Shown: positions 1 through 10,157 of the stretch, one piece after another
Numbering within the stretch: position 1 is the stretch's first letter
How the letters are laid out: the number at the start of each line of letters is the position of its first letter
Assembly: GCF_905147365.1 (NCBI RefSeq)
Contig: NC_056415.1
Location: 10,744,001-10,808,000, forward strand
Direction: 5' to 3'
Origin: Aricia agestis
Taxonomy: Eukaryota > Arthropoda > Insecta > Lepidoptera > Lycaenidae
Length of the DNA: 64,000 bases
The notes under the pieces: generated by a model
Seen by the model: the letters and a program-made list of their open reading frames with translations, nothing else
The model's database searches: none
Told to the model about the DNA's origin: nothing
Made by a program: the position numbers and the translations under genes

Positions 1-61
1 TTTTTTTATGGATTTTTTTGGAGTTTGATCAGAAAGCGTTTTTACGTTGATTTGATATGGT

Positions 62-338
62 ATACAGGGTGTAACAAAAATAAGTGATAATACTTTAGGG
101 GGTTTACATGTTCCATGTAGAGAGTTCACTGTGAAAGTAGCAGCGCTGAAAGACCAAATTTTTTTTTCACTTTTGTATGGGGAAACTCGTGACGCTCGGG
201 CCCCTTGCCCATACAAAAGTGAAAAAATTTTTTCGTCTTTCAGCGCTGCTAATTTCACAGTGAACTCTCTACAAGGAACACGTACACACCCTAAAGTATT
301 ATCACTTATTTAATATTTTTGTTATAACACACTGTATA
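62..338 (+). mobile_element. Fold-back MITE, family 1 (copy A)
   Basis: The outer ends are inverted: CAGGGTGTAAC near 65 and GTTATAACACACTG near 321-334, each followed inward by AAGTGATAATACTTTA or its complement. Both ends are flanked by TATA, consistent with a TA target. An inner inverted pair around 118-265 contains GCAGCGCTGAAAG on one side and CTTTCAGCGCTGC on the other, so the whole element folds into one hairpin. Related copies lie at 9811-9895 (partial), 42339-42927 and 48666-48898. The reading frame at 131-313 is simply the hairpin read through and is not a gene. Confidence 0.8.
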
Positions 339-370
339 TTGTAGTTTTATTATGCTGAGACAGTAATAAG

Positions 371-632
371 GTAGGCTGATCACCTGATTGTCTGACAAGT
401 AAGATGATCCATGCGTCGGATGGGCATGTAAAAAGTCGGTCCTGCGCCTGATCTCTCGCCAGTCGTGTCGGTCTTCCGTCCCACTGGGTTATGAGAGTAA
501 AGGAATAGAGAGTGCTCTTGTGTACTGCGCACACACTTGGGCACTTTAAAATTACTCCTGCGTAGCTGGCCTGGTTCCAATTAAACCGGCCACCGTCACC
601 GAAACCGGTGTGGGAGCTATTATTATATAAGG
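371..632 (+). repeat. Interspersed repeat of Lepidopteran type (copy A)
   Basis: The motif GCTGATCACCTGATTGTC near 383, followed by a block rich in CGGTC and CCGGCC, looks like an interspersed repeat I associate with Lepidoptera, possibly a SINE or RTE 3' region. Within the window it recurs only in copy B, so the assignment rests on memory. The frames on its minus strand have no coding character. Confidence 0.4.
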
Positions 633-716
633 TATTTTTATTATAGTCGAAGCTGTATTCTGTCGAAATGTTGGATTTAAACATGATTAGAGTAGTACTA
701 GAACATAAAGTTTAAG

Positions 717-782
717 TATTTTTAAAGTTATACAATGTAATACAATGTAACTTAATGTACAATGTAACTTAATGTAAATAAA
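717..782 (+). repeat. Short tandem repeat
   Basis: TACAATGTAA and TACAATGTAACTTAATG units are repeated imperfectly. Present in both duplication copies. Confidence 0.7.
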
Positions 783-987
783 TCTTAATGATTATTACGG
801 TGGTTTGAATAAACTCAATATTTAATTTAATTGTTTGTAAGTCTCAAGACGTCTATTGACGTGGTGTAGATACAATATGGAAGTTAAAGGATTAAATGTT
901 TCAAAACATGTCGTTGATAGAAATTAATTTGCGAGTTTAATAACGCATCGGGTACTTGGCCGGGGGAGAGAGGGAGGTATGTATGAC

Positions 988-1275
988 GACCTCTGTGGCT
1001 CAGTGATGAGCGCGTTGGTAGCTCAAGCCGGAGGTCGCGGGTTTGAATCCCGCCGACGGAACAAAAAGTTTCCAATGTTCCCGGGTCTGGATGTGTATTA
1101 AATATGTGTATGATATAATAAAAAATCTTAAATATATGTATAGTATAAAAGTATTAAATATATTTCCGTTGTCTGGTACCTGTAACACAAGTCCTTTAGG
1201 TACTTAGCACGGGGCCAGACTGACGTGGTGTGAAGCGTCCATAGATATTATATTATTATTATATTATATATTATG
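988..1275 (+). mobile_element. tRNA-derived SINE (copy A)
   Basis: The head has RNA polymerase III promoter elements: an A-box-like GTGGCTCAGTGATG at 995-1008 and a clear B box GGGTTTGAATCCC at 1039-1051, with spacing like a tRNA gene. A tRNA-unrelated body follows (GTCTGGTACCTGTAACAC near 1169) and the element ends in a TATTATTA-type tail at about 1248-1275. This is the plan of Lepidopteran SINEs. It is not a functional tRNA because no acceptor stem forms. Transcription by Pol III and mobilisation by a LINE are inferred from the class. Confidence 0.75.
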
Positions 1276-1384
1276 TTCCTTGGTCTACCGCTACACCGCC
1301 TGACATGTATGGGTTCTTACATTTTAATTTAGTGTTTATGGTTTACTATTTTTACGGCTGCCTAAAGCAAATTGTTGCATTAAA

Positions 1385-1567
1385 GGGGGGTGAGCCAAAA
1401 TCTTTTCGTTTTCGCTTCGTTATAGAATCGCCGATCAAAATGTATGGAATTGACATAAGACGAGTCGAACGTCAACGTCATATTAAAGAACCCTTATGTC
1501 AATTCCATACATTTTCATCGGCGATTCTATAACGAAGCGAAAACGAAAAGATTTTGGCTCACCCCCC
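1385..1567 (+). repeat. Inverted repeat, 75-nt arms (copy A)
   Basis: Arms 1385-1459 and 1493-1567 are complementary with one mismatch (C versus G near 1435). They enclose a 33-nt loop and begin and end with runs of six G and six C. Probable MITE; identical in copy B at 16253-16435. Confidence 0.85.
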
Positions 1568-2071
1568 AGGAATGTCGGTTGAAGTGATGACGAAACAGTT
1601 GTAGGCATATATACTTTTTAGGTAGAAGGGCCATAAGAATTCTCCCGCAGTCTTTCCAATTTTTTATTAGTAGTATAGTTTCGAATTCATTGTAAATGTA
1701 CAATTAAGAGTACATTCAAATTCATAACTGCATATAAAATGCGAAGTAAAAATTCGTAGCGAGTATTAAACTTTTAACCTCAACCCGACAAAAAGAAACC
1801 TTATTAAAAGGCTAATAGGATTAAAACCGATTGTCACACAACGTAATAAAACCGCCGGTGAAACGGTTAAGGCTCCGACTGCATTAGGGGTAATCCTACG
1901 CGCCCGCCTGCATAAAATGCCCGGCTCGACTAATATGCACTTTGATAAAATGGCTTAGTGAGCGCAGATAGTTGGAAAAAGCTGTTAAAAGTTATTTCTA
2001 ATTACATTTTCCACTATTTCTTGTACATTTCTAAGGTGTTCATCATTTCAAGTTTCATCATCATCATTATC

Positions 2072-2146
2072 ATATCAGCCTATAGTCGTCCACTGCTGGA
2101 AATAGGCCCTGCCTATGTCCAGCAGTGGACGACTATAGGCTGATAT
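2072..2146 (+). repeat. Inverted repeat abutting a mariner fragment (copy A)
   Basis: 29-nt arms 2072-2100 and 2118-2146 are complementary. Each carries GTCCACTGCTGGA or its complement, a motif I recognise as common in Lepidopteran genomes. The right arm runs to within a few bases of the broken mariner end. Confidence 0.8.
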
Positions 2147-2151
2147 TGCTT

Positions 2152-2675
2152 GCTGAGCTTTTTAGTGTACCTAGCTTTTTTCAAATGCGCCAAAACCGTT
2201 TTGTGGTCAATTCCCAGTTCTTCAGCTACATCGTAACTACTAATATGGCGATCTTGCTCCACGTTTTCAAAAATGGCATCAGTTTTGGGCGACCAGAGCG
2301 AGGTGCATCTTGGGGTATGAAGATTTTGGCCGACCTACTTTCGCTAAATGTGTTTTTTCGCGTTGCAATATCTTAAATTGGTAAAACTTTAGCAGCTCAA
2401 ATCTTCGAAATGTGACACCTTACGCGGTTTTGTCCAAGATTATTTTTTGTTTGTATTGATGTTAGCTATCCATTTTTGAAAAAAATATTCGTGAACACGA
2501 AAAAACACATTTAGCGGACAGTAGGTCGGCCAGGCTCCATACAAAAATCTTCATACCCCTTTCCGGATTGAAAACGCTTAAACCAAATTTGCGCTACTCT
2601 CACAGATACTGCATTAGGTCCATAAATATCACAAACTTTTTCGCGGCTTGTGTTGCATTTTACCTGTTTTGTCAT
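2152..2675 (-). pseudogene. Mariner transposase N-terminal fragment, split by an inverted-repeat element (copy A)
   Basis: On the minus strand an ATG at 2675-2673 opens a frame beginning MTKQVKCNTSREKVCDIY and continuing through WFKRFQSG, which fits the N-terminal helix-turn-helix region of mariner transposases. The frame breaks near 2560. It resumes at about 2310-2152 with SGRPK, then AEELGIDHKTV, then LKKARYTKKL, the second DNA-binding helix-turn-helix and linker, closest to cecropia-type mariners by memory. The catalytic DD34D domain is absent because the fragment ends near 2152. About 250 bp with inverted ends is inserted between the halves. The element cannot make transposase. Copy B has the same broken element at 17020-17543. 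Confidence 0.8.
2310..2560 (+). mobile_element. Inverted-repeat MITE inserted in mariner (copy A)
   Basis: The left end near 2312 reads GGGGTATGAAGATTTT and continues GGCCGACCTACT. The right end is the complement of the same sequence (2559 down to about 2500), with ten extra bases including TATGGAGCC. Both arms continue to CGCTAAATGTG followed by a T run. It separates two collinear pieces of transposase reading frame, so it arrived after the mariner. A related single end, with CAGGCTCCATACAAAAATG, lies near 14582. Confidence 0.65.
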
Positions 2676-2827
2676 AAAATTTTAAAATGTATCGAATTTA
2701 TTCATTAGAATCACTCATATTAACAATAAGGGCCAACCCTCACTTACCACAACCACACGACAACCACACGACGTGGTCGGGCGTATATTTCGTATTGTAA
2801 ATGAACTGGACCATTCACACGTACCAT

Positions 2828-3642
2828 AACCGCTCAAACTTATATTGAAAAGTTTTCGTGATAATAATAATTATTGTAACCGGCATCCTCAGGATGTGGA
2901 CTCTACGAACAACGTCCGTTAAGTCTTGCTACGGTGTTGTGGCGAAACGCGCGTCGAGGTTTTCAACCTGCATGGTGGTGAGGGGCCTTGCACGGATTTG
3001 CCAACATTATTGCTTGTGTGGTGGTGGTGTTTGCAAGTTCTTGCATGCGAGTGTACGCATAGGCAGTGTGGGAGGAGGGAGGTGCTGTACGCATGCCTAT
3101 GCGTACACTCACTTATTTACTTAAAGGTGGAAGTTGTTTTCGCGGAATATTGCTAAAAATAATAACAAACTAAATTTAGACCGTTATTATTTCATTTCCC
3201 GCTCGCCATTGTAAATAGCATAGACTTCGACAGTATATATTAAGTCTATGGTAAATAGATAGGAGTAGAATGAGGTAATATTTTTTTCGTGGGTATTTAA
3301 CTTTTTTTTTCAAATGACCTCACTTTGTAATAGCCAGAATCGGCAGTTAAAAAAAACATAAATTAATAAAGCCGAAAAAAAATTTAAGAGTGGGTTGCAC
3401 CAGAGGCGTGGTTATATTTACAGTTATGGCTAACTTAACTTTTATCTTAACTTTGACCACAGAATTTGACAGATGTCTGAATTTGAGTTTTTTTCTTTTG
3501 TTAAGGCTACAGTTAATGGAGTTGAGAGTATAAAAATGAATGACTTATGACAAAACTGTGCGCCATAGTTACGATTATTATTCATTACGGTTACAATAAT
3601 TATTATTATCACGAAAACTTTTCAATATAAGTTTGAGCGGTT
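2828..3642 (+). repeat. 55-bp inverted repeat bracketing about 700 bp (copy A)
   Basis: 2828-2882 and 3588-3642 are exact reverse complements (AACCGCTCAAACTTATATTG at the outer edge). The right arm overlaps the start of the large palindrome at 3619-3833. The enclosed 2883-3587 holds a short hairpin (3049-3065 with 3094-3110, GAGTGTACGCATAGGCA and its complement) and the left part of a MITE. The reading frames at 2858-3156 are low-complexity readings of TGG and TGT repeats. Confidence 0.8.
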
Positions 3643-3850
3643 TTGGTTATCGTTAAATAAGGCGTCCATTATTGACTTTAACCAAAGATTTTGCGTTGTA
3701 GTTATATTTTAAGTTACAGTTATGGACCATAACTGTAACTTAAAATATAACTACAACGCAAAATCTTTGGTTAAAGTCAATAATGGACGCCTTATTTAAC
3801 GATAACCAAAACCGCTCAAACTTATATTGAAAACTTATGGTGCAACCCAC
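3390..3850 (+). mobile_element. MITE with GTGGGTTGCACCA ends (copy A)
   Basis: Terminal inverted repeats GTGGGTTGCACCA (3390-3402) and its complement (3838-3850). Subterminal sequence around 3412-3500 is of a type I recognise in Lepidopteran MITEs (GCTAACTTAACTTTTATC, then a TGACAGATGTCTGAATT block). The right half is occupied by the 107-bp perfect palindrome, so the element is rearranged rather than a simple fold-back. Confidence 0.7.
3619..3833 (+). repeat. Perfect palindrome, 107-nt arms and 1-nt spacer (copy A)
   Basis: Arm 3619-3725, spacer A at 3726, arm 3727-3833. I compared the arms base by base and found no mismatch. The arms end outward in CAATATAAGTTTGAGCGG, which is also the inner part of the 55-bp inverted repeat at 2828-2882. 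Copy B at 18487-18701 carries the same palindrome. Confidence 0.93.
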
Positions 3851-4079
3851 CCTAAGGGTTATTTTAGTGAGTATATTGTCTCCGTCATCACACTCTTAGG
3901 TAGGCGATTCACGCAGGAGCAATTCAAAAGAAGAAGTATTCCTTGTTCTATAGTCTATCGACATGTCAATTATAGCATACTTATTAGAAAATGTGGGTAT
4001 TTGATAAAAAAATATTTGTTTTTGTGTCAAATTGAATTTGGAAAGTGTCATCATAGTGTTTTTATTTTTACAAATACGT

Positions 4080-4379
4080 GATAATTCGGCTATTATGGAT
4101 ATATGTTGTCGATTCAAAACCCTTATTTTATTTAGATCTACTTGTTATTATGCCAAAAATACCGAATATTCGTAACAAACAGGTAAGAACATTTTGTATG
4201 GGGAAAATTAAATTGTCGTTATTGGCATATAACTTGCAACTTTTTCATTATTTCTCATCTTTAAACCCTTCCCTGGACTTCTACGAGCATTTTAAGTCTA
4301 AAATCCGCCTAATCCGTTCAGCCGTTTTTGAGTTTTAGCGCGACTAACACATTTGAAAATCCATTTTTATATATATAGA
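4080..4379 (-). mobile_element. Helitron-like 5' region (copy A)
   Basis: Read on the minus strand the element starts TCTATATATATAAAAATGG at 4379 and continues with a block containing AACGGCTGAACGGATTAGG. That is the start and early body I associate with non-autonomous Lepidopteran Helitrons (5' TC). I cannot place its 3' end, so the left limit is approximate. The small frames here have no coding signature. Confidence 0.5.
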
Positions 4380-4665
4380 TTATATGAGTATGATAACATC
4401 ATAATAATTATATTGGCATCTTATTCGTTCATATCAAGAATTTATTATGATTTATGATCAATCGTAATGAGCAAATATTATTTCGAGTTTTTCATAGAAA
4501 ACTTTTTGGAGAGCCTCACAACTTCTTCGGTATTGAAAAGTATTATTAGAATTGGCTTTTACAAAGTTCCTAATAATTTAATGATCTTGTTGTTAGAATT
4601 ACTAAGAATAATATTGATACTCAAAAAATACAAATTTCTTTCCGAGTAAATCCTTATCCTATTCG

Positions 4666-5822
4666 TTTTAAAATAAAAATAAATAAAAATTGTTTTATTT
4701 CCGAATAGATTTGTAACAAATACTTTCAGAACGTTGATGCTAATGGTGCCTACCACCGGTTCGGGAACTATCCCGGCGAGAAGAACCGGCGTAAGAAACT
4801 CGCACGGGGTCCCACTTTTTACCAAAAAAGTGAGAAAAAAATTATTCTTTTTTAAAATAAAATTTACAATTCTAACTTAAAATTATACAATGTCAACATC
4901 CATACATAATTGTAAGTCATAATATAATAATTTAGAAGTAGCCTTGCAAGGAGCCATCCTACTCCCAAGATGTGCCATCGTTTATGAAATCATTGACCTT
5001 GTAATAGGCTTTGGCACACAAACGTTCTTTGACTACTTTTTTAAATTTATTAAACGAAAAATTTTGAACGTTTTCTGGGATTTTATTGTACAGGCGTATA
5101 CATTGACCTTTAAATGATTTACTAACTTTACTAAGTCTGATCATCGGCAAATCCAGCTTGTGCTTATTTCTGGTGTTCCTACAATGAATGTCACTTTTAG
5201 CTTTAAATTTACTTATATTTTTTCTAACATATATTACATTATCCAAAATGTATTGAGAAGCAACAGTTAGAATACCAATTTCTTTAAATTTATCTCTCAG
5301 AGATTCAAAAGAAGACATTTTATAAATAGAGCGTATGGCTCGCTTCTGCAGCACAAATATTGTATTAATGTCGGCAGCGTTTCCCCATAAAAGGATTCCA
5401 TATGCCATTCTACTATGAAAATAACTAAAATATACTAATCGTGCCGTGTCTTCATCAGAAATTTCTCTGATTTTTCTGACTGCATATGCCGCAGAACTGA
5501 GCCTACCTGCAAGATTAACAATATGAGGACCCCACTGTAATTTACTATCAAGTGTTATACCTAAGAATACAGTGGTGTCTACCAAATTCATCTTCTCATC
5601 ATTCAATAGTACATTGGTTTGGACTTGCCTAACATTGGGCAAAGTGAACTTTACACATTTAGTTTTACTGGAATTTAAAAGTAAGTTATTAGCATTAAAC
5701 CAATGTACTATTTTTGAGAGAGCACTGTTTACCTCGTCGTAATTTGACTGTTGTCGCTTCACTTTAAAAATAAGTGAAGTGTCATCAGCAAAAAGTACTA
5801 TCTCATTATCATTTTCCTTAAC
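4666..5822 (-). mobile_element. 5'-truncated LINE, family 1 (copy A)
   Basis: Minus-strand LINE tail matching the near-complete element at 56.3-61.1 kb. It begins at 5822 just upstream of the RT motif FADDTSLIF, runs through the C-terminal region (frame 4959-5762), then a 3' UTR with the GCCGGTTCTTCTCGCCGG block near 4770-4795, and ends in a TTTATTTTTATT-type tail near 4666. The 5' truncation is typical of target-primed reverse transcription. No clear target-site duplication was seen. Confidence 0.88.
4959..5762 (-). pseudogene. LINE ORF2 C-terminal part (copy A)
   Basis: 267 codons are open from the KRQQSNYDE block to the family stop after NDGTSWE, with no frameshift. The region follows the reverse transcriptase palm: QWGPHIVNLAGRLSSAAYAV and LLWGNAADINTIFVLQKRA are the conserved thumb-like C-terminal blocks of jockey/CR1-group LINEs. 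In phase upstream, to 5822, it still includes FADDTSLIFK, but fingers and palm are gone, so no enzyme can be made. The apparent start methionine is internal to ORF2. The intact frame suggests a fairly young insertion that predates the duplication, since copy B carries it at the same place. Confidence 0.85.
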
Positions 5823-8158
5823 AAGTTACAATTTTACTATCGCAACTTCTGTCCTAAATCAAAATTAAGCCACAGAATGGTAACTATTTATGTGTTCAGC
5901 CTATGGGTACCGGGGTACTTAGCCAACTTTCATAACTTAAAGCGAAGTAAAACAATAAGACAAAAAGCAATATTTAATGTGGAGTTTGAAATAAGAAGTT
6001 ACCGACAAGTATTCGAAAGTTCATAGTGTACGTAAGTATTTTTAAAGTATTTTAACTTCGATTTCAAAATAGAATGCTGCAAGTTATCTGTACTCAAAAT
6101 TATGTTATATATACGTAACAAACGGCTAAAAGAAATACCCCAAAGATAAAATGCGAAAGTATGAAAAAAGATTGCTAATCATATTAATTCGCCTCTACTA
6201 TCAGACCAATCTTGAGAGCTTATTATGACATGATTTATCGCTAAAATAGCTGATTATTATGATTAAAGGCTCTATTCAGAAATATTAAATGTCAACTTTT
6301 ATGACGTGAATAATGGATGAGCGCTTTCTGCATACTTTTGATAAGTAATTGAAACCGTAAATAGGTGGGGCGTTTCCAAAGATTGATTTGGTTATTTAAA
6401 ATAATGATGCCTGTAACAAATATACAAATCGATTAACTCATATTTATATTAATTTTGTGAATTTACCCATCTAAGACGTACAGCTTTTTCTATTAAAATT
6501 TCCTTAATTTACTTTGGCATTCAGGAAATATTATGTTTTCTATTGTTAAACAACAAATGAATATCAACAATAGGTTTTACGGCATTCATGAAAAATTATT
6601 GTCTTCCGAATAAAAGGGTAGCGCTAGACGTCTTTAAAAACCTTTTTTTTAAGCATTAGGGACGACTCAATAAACGCTGAAAGGGTGTGAGGGACGGCGG
6701 GAAAATGTTAATTGTGACAGTGACGCAGATGACAGAAATGACAACGAGTTACGAGGCGTCTTGGCATGTCATGGCGTGACACGGCGCCGAAACCCCGTCA
6801 CGATGTCTGTTCAAAACAACAACACTTTATTAGTTTCATAACACAATAATTGTATTCTCAGATATTGTGAATCTATTTTGACACGAGTAGTATTTGAGTT
6901 TTGATTTATGATTCATATTGTTAGCGTGGGAATCTTCTAATGATAAGCGGACTGTATTTGACGTGTATATTTTGATATTTCTATATAAGTTAAGTCTATG
7001 TAAGTATAAGCAATTGGTAACGACTAGCTGTCGAGTCGGCCCGATGAAGAGTGGTAGCTGCGCCCGCGCAGCGTGAGGTGAAAGGGGTCCGCGAGCCGCG
7101 CCCCGCGCGCCCCGCCAGGGCCCGCTAAGGCCGCGAACACAGTCGCGCTGTTGTTTGCGCTAAGGGCGCGAACACATATGATGAAAAAAAGGCTTTGCTT
7201 GGTTCAATACTGCGTAGGGTTCTTCTTTGTCTTCTTTAGCCTTGCTAGGTTACATTTACGAAATAATATACCTATTACTTATTATGTATAAATAATAAAC
7301 CATTAGACAGGGTGAATATTTCTTTCGTTTATATACTTTATAGTAGATTGATTCGAAGTAGCAGTTGAAAAAAATAAATATTATAATTTCGTGCAAATTC
7401 TGAGAAAGGGATAAAATTTATTTAATACTTTTTATTAGTTCATTGTTGAGAATAATCTTAATGTTTTTACCTTGGAAGTTGGATTCATATTTATAATAAT
7501 AACAGAAAAAAATTAGGTAGGACTAAAAAAGTGAAGTGTTATAGAAAATAGGAAACGATATTGATTTCGAATATAAAGCCCTATAAGCTCACAGAAATAA
7601 TGTCGTGATCCGTTACATGATGGGTTTAGAAATTTGATATCTTATAACGAATATATTTTGTAATTTGAGAGTTTAAATACATTTTCCAACTATCATAAAT
7701 ATCATTATATGCCGCCAATATTTTATTTATGAAACTGTTTCCTATTAGTCCATTGAAATAAATATAATCTTTCACAATAAAATACAAGTGCAAAACAACA
7801 CATTAAAAGCTCATTCCTATGCGATATGAAAGGTCACCCTTTATAAAAACGTTTCGTTGTAGAACAGGATTTATTTCAAACTCATCCGTCAGCGCCACGT
7901 GTGTCCGAGCACCTGCAATTAAAGCCTCTTAAAGAGATTTCCACCTTTGTTTCCCTCCAGCTCTCCCCTGAGTAGCTGGTAATGACACAAACTTTCATTT
8001 GCAGCGGTCGGCGTACCCAGCGGAACAAGTATTTCATAATCCATTTGTTTTAAAAGTGAAGAATATAATTCATAAAGTAAAGTTATTCATATAGTAATAA
8101 GTGAAGAATAATTGTGCTTTTGACACCGATTTTCCTCAACTCGATCCTTTCTTTTTTT
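5823..8158. other. No gene recognised; contains a GC-rich island
   Basis: AT-rich sequence without coding signals. The exception is a sharply GC- and CpG-rich stretch at about 7020-7175 (CGCGCCCCGCGCGCCCCGCC near 7093). It could be part of a host promoter or 5' UTR, but no splice-consistent frame was found; the only ATG inside (7043) gives ten codons. A milder GC-rich patch lies at 6670-6800. Repeated in copy B at 20691-23026. Confidence 0.5.
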
Positions 8159-9226
8159 AGGGTTTCGTACCCAAAGGGTAAAAACGGGACCCTATTACTG
8201 AGACTTCGATGTCTGTCCGTCTGTCTGGGCTGTAACTCAAGAACCGCTATAGCTAGAATTCTGAAATTTTCACAGATTATGTATATCTATTGCCGCTTTA
8301 ACTATAAATACTGCAAAAAAAATAAAATTAAGCCAAAAAAAACCAGTTTTTTTTGCTCTATATCAATAATAGCAACAGGTAGGTACTTGAGTTTTTCGCA
8401 AAGTCCTTAGTTTTATGTGTATTTTAATATTTTATAATAACATTAAAATAAAATAAAAAATTAAGGGGGGCTCCCATAAAAAAAAAACACAGTTTTTAGC
8501 CTAATTTTGCTCTATTATAAGCATTGAGATACTTGGCGTCAACATATCGAGCGAAGTCTAGTTCCGATATCATCTTGAGGGTAAGGCCAAATTAGCCTCG
8601 AAGAAGCTTGGCGTTCTTAACAGAGCGAGACAGTACTTCAGCCCGGACCAACATGGAATATTGTTCTCATCTCTGGGCAGGGGCGCCAAAATACCAACGG
8701 CTCCCTCTGGATCCAACGAAGGGCCGCTCGAATTCTTGACTGCCTTAGTGTTTCAAACAGCTTGGACCCCCTGGAATTACGCCGAGATGTAGCTTCACTC
8801 TGCATCTTCTATCGGTTGTATCACGGGGAGTGCTCTGAGAAATTGTTCGGAATCATACCACCTGCAACTTTTCGCTATCGTCCCACGCGAAAAACATACC
8901 ATCCTCATCACCTTGATGAGTGGCAGTCTTCCACAGTGCGTTTTTCGCGTAACTTTCTGCCGCGCACTGTAAAACTCTGGAATGAACTGTCACCAGCAGT
9001 ATTTCCGGACCGATACGACCTGCAAACCTTCAAGAAAAGAGCCTATTCCCTCTTAAAAGGCCGGCAACGCACCTGCAGCTCTTTTGATGTTGCGAGTGTC
9101 CATGGGTGACGGTAGTTGCTTACCATCAGGTGACCCGTTCGCTCGTTTGACCCCTTATTTAATAAAAAAAAAAATGGTACGGAACCATTCGTGCGCGAGT
9201 CCGACTCGCACTTGGCCAATTTTTTC
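8159..9226 (+). repeat. Interspersed repeat split by a LINE insertion (copy A)
   Basis: The left part starts AGGGTTTCGTACCCAAAGGG at 8159 and the right part (9174-9226) reads ATGGTACGGAACC, then GCGAGTCCGACTCGCACTTGG. By memory these are the two ends of a common arthropod/Lepidopteran interspersed repeat of uncertain class. They are separated by LINE sequence at 8521-9173 ending in poly(A), so the LINE inserted into the older repeat. Confidence 0.6.
8521..9173 (+). pseudogene. 5'-truncated LINE, family 2, ORF2 C-terminus (copy A)
   Basis: The end of a jockey/CR1-group LINE ORF2. The frame at 8762-9109 reads PLELRRDVASLCIFYRLYHG, then FSRNFLPRTVKLWNELSPAV, then LLKGRQR, the stereotyped C-terminus of this LINE group in insects. 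It is followed by a short 3' UTR (CCATCAGGTGACCCGTTCGC) and poly(A) at 9162-9173. Upstream, the frame is broken near 8712: compared with the copy at 62.7-63.3 kb, four bases are missing after CTGGATC, so this copy is dead. Its 3' end from about 9045 (CCTATTCCCTCTTAAAAGG) matches the tail of the SINE-like elements elsewhere in the window. Confidence 0.82.
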
Positions 9227-9769
9227 TACTTGCCATTTTATGTCTCTTCTTTACAAATATTTCTTAGTTTTCGTTTGAGTTGGATAGGCTTCGAATCTAT
9301 TAAAGTCTTGTTGAGCATTTTACTTTAGATAGCTTTTGAAAATATTTTTAAACTTTCAGAACTTTCGCACTTCTTCCGTTTGCGGTCACTTAGTCAGCAC
9401 CGACCCGTTATTTCGTAGCTTTTGGATGCCTTAATAATTTGGACTGCAATATTGATTTCACATAAATATTTAATATTAAGCTCTTTTATTACCTACGTTA
9501 TTTATAATGAAAGGCGTCAAGTCGAATTTCGTAACGAACAATGTAAAAGTAATAATTGAACATTGTTACTGGAACGGATAAGTTTTACGGCGAAGTTATA
9601 AAACGAAAGTTACTAATTGTGAGCCACTGTAAATAATTAATCCGACGTTGAATTTCCACTGTCACGTGCTTCGATTGTATTATACAGGTATTTTTTTTAT
9701 CTCTTTTTATTTAGGGATTTTAGCACACATAGTGGCTATGTCAATCCCATCTTGTTTATAAATCAACTT
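9227..9769. other. No feature recognised
   Basis: AT-rich non-coding sequence with no clear repeat or coding signal. Copy B equivalent 24095-24637. Confidence 0.4.
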
Positions 9770-9895
9770 AACACTTTTATTATAAGAAGTTATCTTATAA
9801 TAAAAGTGTTGTATCAAAACTAAGTGATAATAATACTTTACGATGTGTATGAGTCCCCCGTATAAAGTTCACCGGGAAAGTAGCAGCGCTGAAAC
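9770..9895 (+). repeat. Hairpin plus half of a family 1 MITE (copy A)
   Basis: 17-nt arms 9770-9786 and 9794-9810 form a hairpin around a 7-nt loop. Immediately after, TATCAAAACTAAGTGATAAT and GCAGCGCTGAAA (to 9893) match the left half of the MITE at 62-338; the right half is missing. The Helitron at 9912 begins just beyond. Confidence 0.7.
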
Positions 9896-9911
9896 AGTAA
9901 TTTTAAAAATA

Positions 9912-10157
9912 TCCATACCCTTACTAAAATTATAAATGCGAAAGTGTGTCTGTCTGTCGGTCCGTCTGTCTGTCTGTCTGTTACCTCTTCACGCCCAAAC
10001 CGCTGAGCCGATTTTGTTGAAATTTGGTATGGATATACCTACTTGAAGTCCTAGGAAAGGGGACATAGGATACTTTTCGTCCCGGAAACTGTACCATTAC
10101 CGTGCGATAAACGAGTTTTGACGAAACTTCATACGTATACGAACGGGCGTCATCTAG
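9912..10157 (+). mobile_element. Non-autonomous Helitron (copy A)
   Basis: Starts TCCATACCCTTAC at 9912, continues AAATGCGAAAGTGTGTCTG and a GTCTGTCTGTCTG run, then CAAACCGCTGAGCCGATTTT, and ends CTAG at 10154-10157 followed by T. This is the canonical plan of short Lepidopteran Helitrons: 5' TC, 3' CTAG, insertion between A and T, no terminal inverted repeats. It has no coding capacity. In copy B at 24780-25025 the only difference noted is C to A after the GTCTG run. Confidence 0.75.

Noticed and set aside
131..313. Short reading frame, 60 codons, repeated at 14999-15181
   Set aside because: It reads through both arms of a fold-back MITE; the identical second copy is due to the segmental duplication, not to selection.
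995..1051. Possible tRNA gene
   Set aside because: A- and B-box motifs are present, but no acceptor or anticodon stem forms and the sequence continues into a SINE body.
2858..3156. Cysteine-rich small proteins
   Set aside because: Low-complexity TGG/TGT sequence with a hairpin, no start context, lying between inverted repeats.
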